37,280 nucleotides of DNA from Sandaracinus sp. (GTDB lineage Bacteria > Myxococcota_A > Polyangia > Polyangiales > Houyiibacteriaceae). A program made the translations under genes and the position numbers. The notes under the pieces are model-generated. The model was given only the letters and a program-made list of their open reading frames with translations. It had not been told where the DNA came from and made no database searches. This document shows positions 1-6,985 of this stretch, piece by piece; position 1 is the stretch's first letter, and each line of letters begins with the position of its first letter. Location of the stretch: positions 1-37,280 of the forward strand of contig PABA01000017.1 of NCBI GenBank assembly GCA_002699025.1, in the 5' to 3' direction.

Positions 1-66
1 CTCATCGCGGCACTCCGCGATGGCCAGCTCTACGACCGTCGGCGGCGGCAGGGAATTCTGCCACAA
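1..66 (-). other. Possible 5' end of a gene running off the left edge
   Basis: Reading the minus strand leftwards, the frame starting at a TTG (position 66) stays open to the window edge. It encodes a short stretch ending in TVVELAIAECRDE, which looks more protein-like than the other two frames. There is no ATG or GTG in that frame nearby and no clear Shine-Dalgarno sequence, so the start is a guess and no family is recognised. The rest of 1-233 holds a weak relative of the window's intergenic repeat (GTGCCCGCAGG at about 93-103) and a hexamer array, but no gene that can be supported. Confidence 0.15.
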
Positions 67-166
67 GCCGCTTGACGGACGGTGGGAGGTCCGTGCCCGC
101 AGGCCAAAGGATGGGGGAGTGCGCGGTCTCCGAACACGTCCACTCGGCCCTCTTTCGCCGAGTCGC

Positions 167-199
167 GGGCAGGGGCACGGGCAGGGGCACGGGCACGGG
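167..199. repeat. GGGCAC/GGGCAG hexamer array
   Basis: Five hexamers alternate between GGGCAG and GGGCAC, followed by GGG. The array lies just beyond the 3' end of the minus-strand membrane protein gene. It belongs to the same hexamer family as the arrays near 13.6, 14.9, 20.3, 30.3, 31.9, 32.7 and 36.5 kb. Confidence 0.8.
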
Positions 200-233
200 T
201 GAGGCCTTCGGCCTCCGGCCTCGGCCCCTGGCC

Positions 234-794
234 TCAGCGTAGGACGAGACCGCTGAGCACCCCTGCCAGCACGAAGCCGGCCAGCGCCGCGCCGAAGGCG
301 CGCCCGAGCGAGACCTCGAAGACGCGCCGGAAGCTGCGTGTGGCGAAGGCGAGGGTCGCCACGGCGGTGGTCGGCGCCGCCGCCCGCACGACCGCGCCGA
401 GCAGGTCGAAGCCGCCGCTCGCGTAGGCGACGACGTCCGGGAGCAGCCAGAAGAGGAGCGCGCTCCCCTCGGCGGCGAGGGCGACGATAGCGAAGGCGGC
501 CCCGAAGGCGCCCTCCTCGCCGCGCTGCCCGAGCAGCCGATGGGCGACGCCGGCGAAGAGCGTCACCGCGAGCAGGCGCACGGGGATCACCAGCGCTGCC
601 TCGACGTGGTAGTAGCTCGCGCGCGGGATCGGCAGGATCAGCGGGCCGCTCGGCTCCTCGCCGGCGTGGCCGAGGCCGAGCAGGAAGAGCGCCCAGGCGA
701 GCCCGGCGAGGAGCGCGAAGCCCACGCCGCGCCGGAGCGCCCCCTCGGTCATGCTCCAGCGCTCGATCAGGCCGAGCTCGGGCTCTTCGTCCAC
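234..794 (-). CDS. Integral membrane protein, possibly YIP1-like
   Basis: A 186-residue hydrophobic protein read from a GTG with AGGA seven bases upstream. An ATG 14 codons further in (position 752) is an alternative start. A short acidic N-terminus (DEEPELGLIERW) precedes about five predicted membrane segments, roughly at residues 22-40, 65-88, 95-118, 130-148 and 165-186. The layout (cytoplasmic head, five helices, a small residue-rich last helix) recalls YIP1-family proteins, but no diagnostic motif was identified, so the family assignment is tentative. It is transcribed divergently from the acyltransferase gene across a 96-bp gap. That proximity may hint at a membrane-lipid context but proves nothing. 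Confidence 0.7.
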   Translation of the reverse strand: MDEEPELGLIERWSMTEGALRRGVGFALLAGLAWALFLLGLGHAGEEPSGPLILPIPRASYYHVEAALVIPVRLLAVTLFAGVAHRLLGQRGEEGAFGAAFAIVALAAEGSALLFWLLPDVVAYASGGFDLLGAVVRAAAPTTAVATLAFATRSFRRVFEVSLGRAFGAALAGFVLAGVLSGLVLR

Positions 795-890
795 GGGCGC
801 GTCCTAGTACCACCGTCCGAGGAATTCGAGCCGGCCAGGTGCGGCCATCGCAACGGGGAGATCGCGCGCCCTTCGTGGCACTCTCCTCCC

Positions 891-1721
891 ATGTCCGACG
901 AGCTGCGATTGAAGGACGTCCGGGAGCCGCGGCTGATCCGCGAGAGCGCGGACGTGCTCGAGCCGCTCCTCTGGCGCTGGTTCGATCCGACGGTCCGCGG
1001 CCTCGACGCCATCCCGGAGGGCCCGGCGCTCTACGTCTCCAACCACAGCGGCGGCTTCGTCTCCCCGGACACCTGGATCCTCTCGATCGCGCTCCTCCGC
1101 GAACGCGGCGTCGAGTTCGTCCCGCACGGGCTCGCCCACGACGTCGTGATCCGCGCGCCGATCCTCGGCCGCGTGCTGCGGCGCCTCGGCGGCGTGCCCG
1201 CCTCCCACGAGGGCGCCCACCAGGTCTTCGCGCACGGCGACAAGGTCCTCGTCTATCCGGGCGGCGACATCGACGCCTTCCGCGCCTCGCGGCAGAAGGA
1301 CCGCGTCGTCTTCGGTCCGCGCCGCGGCTACGTCCGCCTGGCCCTCCGCGAGGGCGTCCCCATCGTGCCCGTGGTGGTCGCCGGCGCGCACGAGGGCTGG
1401 TGGGTGCTCAGCGACGGCCGGAAGCTCGCCCGGGCGCTCGGCACGCACCGCTTCCTGCGCACGGACGTGCTGCCGATCACGCTCAGCCTGCCGTGGGGGC
1501 TGGTGCCGGGCGCGCCGCCCTACCTGCCCCTCCCGACGCGCATCCTGATCGAGGTGCTCCCGCCCATGCGCTTCGAGCGCGCGGGGCCCGAGGCCGCCGA
1601 CGATCGCGCCTACGTCGAGCGCTGCCACGAGCGCATCGAGGACGCGATGCAGCGGGTCCTCGATCGGCTCGTCCTCGAGCGCCGCGCCCGCGGCCCGGTG
1701 CGCCCCTTCCGCTCGCCCTGA
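891..1721 (+). CDS. PlsC/MGAT-like lysophospholipid acyltransferase family protein
   Basis: A 276-residue protein of the LPLAT superfamily, membrane-associated enzymes that move a fatty acyl group from acyl-CoA or acyl-ACP to a glycerolipid-type acceptor. Motif I is visible as SNHSGG at residues 50-55 with an Asp at 60, the NHSGG variant typical of the MGAT-like branch rather than the NHxxxxD of classic PlsC. A YPGGDID block at 122-128 corresponds to the acceptor-binding FPEG/YPGG motif, and VPIVPVVVAGAHE at 156-168 to the strand after it. The ATG at 891 is the first in-frame start after the gap to the divergent membrane protein gene; the frame is open further upstream, but that part reads as arginine/glutamate-rich noise. 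The acceptor lipid cannot be told. It ends facing a strong hairpin shared with the next gene. Confidence 0.85.
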   Translation: MSDELRLKDVREPRLIRESADVLEPLLWRWFDPTVRGLDAIPEGPALYVSNHSGGFVSPDTWILSIALLRERGVEFVPHGLAHDVVIRAPILGRVLRRLGGVPASHEGAHQVFAHGDKVLVYPGGDIDAFRASRQKDRVVFGPRRGYVRLALREGVPIVPVVVAGAHEGWWVLSDGRKLARALGTHRFLRTDVLPITLSLPWGLVPGAPPYLPLPTRILIEVLPPMRFERAGPEAADDRAYVERCHERIEDAMQRVLDRLVLERRARGPVRPFRSP

Positions 1722-1783
1722 GCGAGCGGCGCGCCGCGGCGTCGCGGAGGGGACGCTCGCGCGGGCGCGGGCGAGGAGTGCGA

Positions 1784-1816
1784 GGGTGCGGGTGCGGGTG
1801 CGGGTGCGGGTGCGGG
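1784..1816. repeat. GGGTGC hexamer array
   Basis: Five perfect GGGTGC units plus GGG lie in the convergent gap after the acyltransferase gene. A 17-bp direct repeat (AGGGGACGCTCGCGCGG, near 1748 and 1864) flanks it. The hexamer resembles the GGGCAC arrays elsewhere but is a distinct sequence. Confidence 0.8.
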
Positions 1817-1886
1817 AGTGCGGGAGCTGCGCGAGGGACGCGGGCGACGAGCGGGGGCTGCGCAGGGGACGCTCGCGCGGCGCGTC

Positions 1887-1920
1887 GGGCGGAGCGGCGA
1901 TTCCCGCCGCCGCTCCGCCC
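1887..1920. terminator. Bidirectional hairpin terminator between convergent genes
   Basis: Perfect 13-bp inverted arms (GGGCGGAGCGGCG at 1887-1899, its complement at 1908-1920) surround an 8-nt loop. The hairpin sits six bases beyond the stop of the minus-strand protease gene and also downstream of the plus-strand acyltransferase gene. There is no T-run, as is common at this GC content, so the terminator role is inferred from position and stem strength. Confidence 0.6.
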
Positions 1921-1926
1921 TCGCCC

Positions 1927-2778
1927 TCAGAGGCCGGCGTCCGCCGTCGACGCCGCCTCCCGCACGGCGGCGAGGTCTGCCAGGCAGGCGTCGTCGAAGC
2001 CGAGGTCCACCTCGGTCAGGTCGATGCGCCCGCGCACGTGCTCGAGCAGATCGCTGCCGTCGTGGGTCCGCCACATCACGCAGCTCTCGTCGTCGCAGTG
2101 GTGCGTCCCCCCGAGCTCCCGGTGAGGCTCCTGCATCGGCGCGCCGAGATCCACGAGCCCGACCACGTGGCCGAGCTCGTGGGCCCAGATCGCCATCCAG
2201 GTCCGATCGCACGCGCGCTCCGCCTGCCCCGGCCGGAGGATCGCCTCGAGGCCGGCGCAGCTCGACTCGATCACGTCCCCGAAGAGCGCGATGTGCCGAT
2301 GGTCCCAGGCGAGCCCGAGGACGTTCGGGTTGTCCGCGTAGCGCCCGTCCACGATCAGCACGTGCACGGTCGCCGCGTCGGGCTGGCCATCGTAGGTCGC
2401 GCGCGCGAGCTCCTGGAGCGCCGCGTAGGTCCACGCGCCGCCGCGCGGCTCGAGCACGTCGTCGTGCACGATGGCGACGCCGCCGGGCTTGTCGACGATG
2501 GCCGTCACGCCGGCCACGACGAGGTCCTCCCCCTGGCTCCGGGGGAGCCGATCCGCGACGTGGTCCACCTCGAAGACGAGCCGGTCGAAGGGCGTCGGCT
2601 GGAGGTAGCCGGCGATGCGCGCCTCGGTGCTGCCGCCTCCGTCGTCGCCGCCCCCGCACGCGGCGGCGAGCAGGACGAGGGGGACGACCAAACGGGCGAC
2701 GCCCGCGCACGGCACGAGGCCGGCGCGGGCGCCTCCCGGGTGTCCCCCGGGCGACGAGGCCTGGGGGTTCGTCCTCAC
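1927..2778 (-). CDS. Metzincin-like zinc metalloprotease, predicted lipoprotein
   Basis: A 283-residue protein whose chosen GTG start overlaps the upstream stop as GTGA. A second GTG at 2715 would give a more typical signal peptide. A hydrophobic stretch ends in the lipobox LAAAC (Cys41) and is followed by GGGDDGGG, so an outer-membrane lipoprotein is likely. HELGHVVGLVD at 200-210 matches the metzincin zinc motif HExxHxxGxxD. CDDESCVMW at 228-236 supplies a CxxxxCxM pattern with a Met-turn candidate at Met235, the arrangement seen in archaemetzincin-type proteases. The third ligand position is Asp rather than His, a known metzincin variant. It should cleave peptide substrates at the cell surface. 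It is translationally coupled to the large lipoprotein gene, which could encode its partner or substrate; that is inference. Confidence 0.75.
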   Translation of the reverse strand: MRTNPQASSPGGHPGGARAGLVPCAGVARLVVPLVLLAAACGGGDDGGGSTEARIAGYLQPTPFDRLVFEVDHVADRLPRSQGEDLVVAGVTAIVDKPGGVAIVHDDVLEPRGGAWTYAALQELARATYDGQPDAATVHVLIVDGRYADNPNVLGLAWDHRHIALFGDVIESSCAGLEAILRPGQAERACDRTWMAIWAHELGHVVGLVDLGAPMQEPHRELGGTHHCDDESCVMWRTHDGSDLLEHVRGRIDLTEVDLGFDDACLADLAAVREAASTADAGL

Positions 2779-4382
2779 TCGACGGGCTCGTAGTCGAGGT
2801 AGAGGACCGCGGAGAAGAGGTACGTCGGCTTCCGGTCGCCCTTGATGTAGATCGACAGGTCGAAGTTCTGCGTCAGGGGCAGGCCGTTGACCGTGACCTC
2901 GCCCTCGGCCTCCGGGTTGAGCTCCTGGTCGACCCGCGCGGTCCACCCGCTGCTGAGCTCGAGCGGGTTCTCGCCCTCGGGCCAGTCCAGGAGGTTGAGG
3001 ACGGTGACGATGAGGTCGCCGGTCTCGTAGCGCGCACCACCCATCTGGACGGGGGGCTCGGCGCAGTCGATCGAGGGGATCTCGAGGCCCGGGAGCACCT
3101 GGCCGAACTTGTTCGCCGTCAGGCGCCAGCGGGGGCCGATGCCCGACACCGGGTCCATGGCGAAGGGGTCGCGGTCCATGGTGCTGTACCAGGCGTTCGT
3201 GAAGCCCTCGCGGAGATCCTCGCTGTAGGCGTCGGGGATGGCGAAGGCGGGGTTGCGGAAGGTCGTGCCGGCGGGGATGAAGTCGCCGTCGCCCTCGTAG
3301 CAGTCCCGCGTGCTGACCCAGCGGCCGTCCTCGAGGACCTCGTAGCCGGGGAGCCGGCCGGTCGCGAACTCGTTCTCGTGGTCCTCGGGGCGGACCTGGT
3401 CGTTCGGGTTGTTCGTGACCGTGTGCACGATGGCGAGCTGCGCCCGCGTGACCCGGTACTCACCCGTGCTCCACTCCGCGGGGAGCGGGAGCTGCGCGGC
3501 GAGGCGCACGTCGTTCGGGCTCTTGATGTGCGAGCCCCAGCGGTAGAGCGGCTTGCCGTCGTCCTTGCGGCTCATGGAGTAGTCGAGACCCACGGCCATC
3601 TCGCTGAGGTCGTGCTCGGCGGCGGCGACCGTGTCGAAGCTCGGCGTGAGCTCGGTCGAGAGCGCCTCGCAGGCCGACCAGTCCTCGCTCACGGGCTCCC
3701 CCGTGACCGGGTCCATGTAGTAGTAGGGGATGGTCTCGTTGCAGGTCTGGACGTGCTCCATGGCGACGAACTGCTCGGCCGAGCACTTGATGCTCGTGCC
3801 GCCCAGGCCGGCGCACCAGGTGCCGCGCGGGAAGCCCACGCGCCAGATGTCGGTCTCGACGTCGGCGATGGCGAGGCCGATGGCGGCGCCCTCGTCCATG
3901 ATGGTGCCGACCCAGCCCTCGGTGTGCTCGCCGTCGCGCGTCTTCTGCTCGAGGCCGACGAAGTCCCGCACGATGAAGCCGAACTCGCTGTCGATGGGGT
4001 ACATCGGCACGCCGCTCGGGCTGCGCTCGTACTCCTCGCAGTCGGTGCAGACGATGGACGAGTCGTCGGCGACGCGGGTGCCCGCGAAGTCGCCGAGGAT
4101 GTCGTTCACCGTGAAGGTGTGGGCCGTCGAGTAGTCGAACCCGGACGGATCCGGCAGCTCGGCCGTGGACGGGTCGGGGATGGTGTTCATCCCGGTCCCG
4201 CCGTCCGTGTCGCCCCCTCCGGCGTCCACTTCGCCCATGCCACCGTCGGGCTCGGGGACGCTGGCGTCGATGCCGCCCGCGTCCTCGCCGACGATCGGCT
4301 CGGGGCAATCGTCGCCATCGTCGCAGCCCCAGGCGAGGCCGACGATGGCGAGCATCGCGATGCTCCGGCGAATCATCATCAT
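2775..4382 (-). CDS. Large secreted lipoprotein of unknown function
   Basis: A 535-residue protein. The start is the first of three consecutive ATG codons, with AAGGAG ten bases upstream. The signal peptide MMMIRRSIAMLAIVGLAWGC ends in a lipobox with Cys20, followed by an Asp/Gly/Ala/Pro-rich linker to about residue 75, the usual spacer of myxobacterial surface lipoproteins. The remaining 460 residues form a globular, soluble-looking region with scattered cysteines (for example CTDCEEY, WCAGLG, ACEAL, DCYEG, DCAEP) that may pair as disulfides. No catalytic motif or known family was recognised. It is the first gene of a two-gene unit with the metzincin-like protease (4-bp overlap). It is transcribed away from the flavoprotein gene across a 402-bp regulatory gap. 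Confidence 0.75.
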   Translation of the reverse strand: MMMIRRSIAMLAIVGLAWGCDDGDDCPEPIVGEDAGGIDASVPEPDGGMGEVDAGGGDTDGGTGMNTIPDPSTAELPDPSGFDYSTAHTFTVNDILGDFAGTRVADDSSIVCTDCEEYERSPSGVPMYPIDSEFGFIVRDFVGLEQKTRDGEHTEGWVGTIMDEGAAIGLAIADVETDIWRVGFPRGTWCAGLGGTSIKCSAEQFVAMEHVQTCNETIPYYYMDPVTGEPVSEDWSACEALSTELTPSFDTVAAAEHDLSEMAVGLDYSMSRKDDGKPLYRWGSHIKSPNDVRLAAQLPLPAEWSTGEYRVTRAQLAIVHTVTNNPNDQVRPEDHENEFATGRLPGYEVLEDGRWVSTRDCYEGDGDFIPAGTTFRNPAFAIPDAYSEDLREGFTNAWYSTMDRDPFAMDPVSGIGPRWRLTANKFGQVLPGLEIPSIDCAEPPVQMGGARYETGDLIVTVLNLLDWPEGENPLELSSGWTARVDQELNPEAEGEVTVNGLPLTQNFDLSIYIKGDRKPTYLFSAVLYLDYEPVE

Positions 4383-4657
4383 CTCTTCCGTTCTCCTTCT
4401 CACCGCCGGGAGTCGACGGGGCTCGTGACGCAGTGCAGCGTTCGGGCCAACCGCACATGTGGGGGAAAACCCGGGGGTAGACGGCTAGAAACGTGCACCT
4501 TTACTGCATCCTGTGCGCGGCCCGGCCGACGACGGACGCGCAAGACGTGCGAGGGGGTAAGCGGTTGGAACGAATGAAGTTTTCACCAACTGATGGAATG
4601 CACCGAATGCGCGCTGGGGTGACGCGGGCGCATGGCGTGCGGGCACTCGGTGCCGGC

Positions 4658-4674
4658 TCGACGCGTCGCGTCGA
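4658..4674. promoter_or_regulatory. 17-bp perfect palindrome, candidate operator
   Basis: TCGACGCGTCGCGTCGA consists of two 8-bp arms around a single T. It lies about 110 bp upstream of the flavoprotein start and 52 bp upstream of the sigma-54-like site, a position suited to an activator or repressor dimer. No regulator gene is adjacent, so the binding protein is unknown. At this GC content a chance palindrome cannot be excluded. Confidence 0.35.
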
Positions 4675-4725
4675 CGCACTCGCACCTCTTAAAGGGGAAC
4701 GCGTCCGAACCGTCCTTCGAGTGGG

Positions 4726-4742
4726 TTGGCACCGACCTTGAA
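4726..4742 (+). promoter_or_regulatory. Sigma-54-like -24/-12 promoter candidate
   Basis: TTGGCACCGACCTTGAA resembles the RpoN consensus TGGCAC-N5-TTGCW. The -24 GG and the -12 G keep the required ten-base gap, but the -12 element reads GA instead of GC. Transcription from it would start near 4753, leaving a leader of about 30 nt before the ribosome site of the flavoprotein gene. The mismatch falls in a normally important position, so this is only a candidate. Confidence 0.3.
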
Positions 4743-4784
4743 CAGGTGTTTCTCGCGCGGCCGGGGTGCCGCCGGGAGGCACGA

Positions 4785-6356
4785 ATGAGCAGCGAGAAGA
4801 AGGACGAGATGAAGAGCGTCGGCCGTCGTGGGTTCCTGCGTGGGGCGAGCGCCCTGGGCGCGGGGGCGGCCATCGGCAGCGCGCTCCTCCCGGGCTGCGA
4901 CGACTCCTCGACGCCGGCGAGCCAGGTCGAGTGGGACGAGGCCTGGGACGTGGTGATCGTGGGCGGCGGGGGCGCCGGGCTGGTGGCCGCGCTCAGCGCG
5001 ATCGAGCATGGCGCCGAGGACGTGCTCATCCTCGAGAAGGGCAGCGAGCTCGGCGGCACGACGGCCGTCTCCGGCGGCCAGATCCAGGCGGCCGGCACGA
5101 GCTTCCAGAGCGCGATGGTCTCGGGGGACACGCCCGAGCGGCACCTCGAGTACTACCTCCAGGCCGCCGAGGGGGTCGCCGACGAGGACCTGCTGCGCAC
5201 GCTGACGGAGAACGCGCAGGCCGCCGTGGACTTCATGGTCTCGAAGGGGCTGACCTACGTCGGCGTCTACGGCGTGAGCCCCATCCCGACGGTCGACGCG
5301 GACCTGATGGTGCCGCGCATCCACATCCCCTCGGCGGGGGGCGAGGACGCGCTCCAGGGCGGCGCCGCCCACGTCTCGGTGCTGAAGGACGCGGCCGAGG
5401 CGGACGGCGTCGAGACCTACCTCGAGGCGCCCGTGCTCGGCCTGGTGAAGGACGAGAACGAGGGCGTGGTCGGCGTGAAGGCCATGGTCGGCGGCGTCGA
5501 GAGCTTCCTCCAGGCGCGCCTCGGCGTGGTCCTCGCGACCGGCGGCTTCGACCGCAACCAGGCGATGAACAAGGAGTTCTCCCCGCAGCAGATGTGGGAG
5601 CTCGAGACGGGCGTCTGCTACTGCGTGCCCGAGAACCAGGGCGACGGCATCAAGCTCGGCATCTCCGTGGGCGCGGGCCTCTCGGGGCTCGGCGGGACGA
5701 TCGGCTACCCGGGCGCGACCATGGGCACGGCCGAGGAGATCGGCGGCATCTGGGTGAACCGGCAGGGGCAGCGCTTCTGCAACGAGGAGGGCCACTACGC
5801 CTACAAGATGCTCCACGTCTTCGGGCAGGAGCGGCACCAGGCCTGGGCGGTCTTCGACCAGAGCGTGGCGGACGTGGGCGGCGAGGCGCTCGGCGGCATC
5901 TTCGGCGGCTGGAGCGCGGACCTCTCGGCGGAGATCGCGAGCGGGCTGATCTCGCGGGCGGAGACGCTCGAGGATCTGGCGGCGGCGCTCGACATGAACG
6001 CCGCGCAGCTCGCGCGGACGGTGGCGAGCTGGAACGAGGACGTCGGCGAGGGGGCGGACCCGCTCTTCGGGCGGACGCTCGCGCTCCGGCCCCTCGAGAC
6101 CGGACCCTTCTACGCGGTGCCGGTGACGAGCGTGAACCTCGGCAGCTGCGGTGGGCTGAAGATCGACACGAGCTGCCGGGTGCTCGACATGGAGGGCGCG
6201 GCCATCCCGCGGCTCTACGCGGCGGGCATGGCGGCCGGCGGCTTCATCGGGCCCTACTACCCGGGGAGCGGCACGGCCGTGCTCTCGACGGTCGTCTTCG
6301 GGCGCATCGCCGGTGAGCAGGTCGCGGGCATGCTGCCGCAGGAGGGGAGCGTATGA
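4785..6356 (+). CDS. Tat-exported FAD-dependent oxidoreductase (fumarate reductase/ketosteroid dehydrogenase fold)
   Basis: A 523-residue flavoprotein with a good ribosome site (GGGAGG) five bases before its ATG. The twin-arginine signal SVGRRGFLRG at residues 11-20 leads to LLPGC, a possible Tat lipobox. The dinucleotide-binding motif VVIVGGGGAGLVAA follows at about 57-70, and the C-terminal FAD segment is near 470-515. The residues that define fumarate reductases are missing: the HTMGG-type stretch reads NLGSCGG, the NRLGG stretch reads YYPGSG (491-496), and the TRDKAS position reads HYAYKM. YPGSG instead matches the Tyr-x-x-x-Gly spacing of 3-ketosteroid delta-1-dehydrogenases, so a dehydrogenase acting on a steroid-like or other lipophilic ketone is a fair inference. 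It overlaps the following cytochrome gene by ATGA, which suggests the cytochrome accepts its electrons. Confidence 0.85.
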   Translation: MSSEKKDEMKSVGRRGFLRGASALGAGAAIGSALLPGCDDSSTPASQVEWDEAWDVVIVGGGGAGLVAALSAIEHGAEDVLILEKGSELGGTTAVSGGQIQAAGTSFQSAMVSGDTPERHLEYYLQAAEGVADEDLLRTLTENAQAAVDFMVSKGLTYVGVYGVSPIPTVDADLMVPRIHIPSAGGEDALQGGAAHVSVLKDAAEADGVETYLEAPVLGLVKDENEGVVGVKAMVGGVESFLQARLGVVLATGGFDRNQAMNKEFSPQQMWELETGVCYCVPENQGDGIKLGISVGAGLSGLGGTIGYPGATMGTAEEIGGIWVNRQGQRFCNEEGHYAYKMLHVFGQERHQAWAVFDQSVADVGGEALGGIFGGWSADLSAEIASGLISRAETLEDLAAALDMNAAQLARTVASWNEDVGEGADPLFGRTLALRPLETGPFYAVPVTSVNLGSCGGLKIDTSCRVLDMEGAAIPRLYAAGMAAGGFIGPYYPGSGTAVLSTVVFGRIAGEQVAGMLPQEGSV

Positions 6357-6751
6357 GCTCGTTTCGATTCGTGAGCGCCTTCGCCGTGCTCCTCGCCGTG
6401 GGCGTGGCCTGCGGCGGGGACGACGACGGGCCGGCGGTGGACGCCGGACCGGGGGTGGACGCCGGACCGGGGGTGGACGCCGGACCGGGGGTGGACGCCG
6501 GGCCGGGCGTGGACGCCGGGCCGGGCGACGAGGACGCGGGCCCCGAGCGGGTGACCTGGGAGAACGGCATGAGCGCGTTCTTCGGGAGCGAGTGCGCGGG
6601 CTGCCACAGCTGGGCGAGCACCTACTCGGGCGTGGTGGCGAAGGTCATGGACGGCACGCTGCGGACTCGGGCCGAGAGCGCCCACCGCATGACCGACGGC
6701 GAGGCGGCGACGTTGATCGCCTGGATCGACGACGGCTACCCCGAGCGCTGA
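6353..6751 (+). CDS. Mono-haem c-type cytochrome lipoprotein
   Basis: A 132-residue protein whose ATG overlaps the flavoprotein stop (ATGA), so the two are co-translated. The signal peptide ends in VGVAC with lipobox Cys20. A linker of five VDAGPG repeats (residues 29-58) lifts the domain off the membrane. The haem-binding motif CAGCH is at 81-85, with His85 as proximal ligand. The segment HRMTDGEAATLIAWIDDGYPE at the end is typical of small cytochrome c domains and offers Met113 as distal ligand. It probably takes electrons from the exported flavoprotein. The soluble domain is short, about 70 residues, near the lower limit for the family. Confidence 0.85.
   Translation: MSSFRFVSAFAVLLAVGVACGGDDDGPAVDAGPGVDAGPGVDAGPGVDAGPGVDAGPGDEDAGPERVTWENGMSAFFGSECAGCHSWASTYSGVVAKVMDGTLRTRAESAHRMTDGEAATLIAWIDDGYPER
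6437..6526 (+). repeat. 18-bp in-frame minisatellite (VDAGPG linker)
   Basis: Five 18-bp units of GTGGACGCCGGACCGGGG type lie inside the cytochrome lipoprotein gene. The first three are identical; the last two carry the same third-position change (GGACCG to GGGCCG) and end in GGC. The unit length keeps the reading frame, so copy-number changes only alter linker length. Confidence 0.9.
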
Positions 6752-6768
6752 GCGGGGCGTGAGCAGGG

Positions 6769-6793
6769 CGGCGGGTCGAGCTCCGGCCCGCCG
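6769..6793 (+). terminator. Hairpin after the flavoprotein-cytochrome operon
   Basis: Seven-bp arms CGGCGGG (6769-6775) and CCCGCCG (6787-6793) surround an 11-nt loop, 18 bases after the cytochrome stop. No T-run follows. The position supports intrinsic termination, but the stem is short for such GC-rich DNA. The rest of the gap to 6985 shows no gene. Confidence 0.4.
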
Positions 6794-6985
6794 TCCGCGT
6801 TCCGTCCAAGGGGCTCGGTCGGCGGCGTCTCGGACCCGGCCGCGCCCGCCGACCCCGCCCCCGCGCGCGCTCGGCGACGCCGCCCCGCCCAGTGGGCCGA
6901 GGGCCGCTTCGCGTGCACGTCCGCGCGACGGGGGCTGGCTCCGCGTCCGCCCGATGAGCTCGTCGCGGCTGTTACGCTCCCCCTG

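Larger units (their letters stand above)
4383..4784. promoter_or_regulatory. Divergent promoter region between the lipoprotein and flavoprotein operons
   Basis: A 402-bp gap without a supported gene, visibly less GC-rich than its surroundings (for example 4484-4600, with TAGAAACG, CCTTTACTG, GAAGTTTTCACC). It must hold the promoters of both diverging operons. Two specific sites, a 17-bp palindrome and a sigma-54-like element, are listed separately. The flavoprotein start is fixed by GGGAGG at 4774-4779, five bases before its ATG. The lipoprotein start is fixed by AAGGAG on the other strand. Confidence 0.55.

Noticed and set aside
4785-6356. Fumarate reductase assignment for the flavoprotein
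   Set aside because: The FAD domains fit, but the substrate-binding His and Arg positions of fumarate reductases are replaced.
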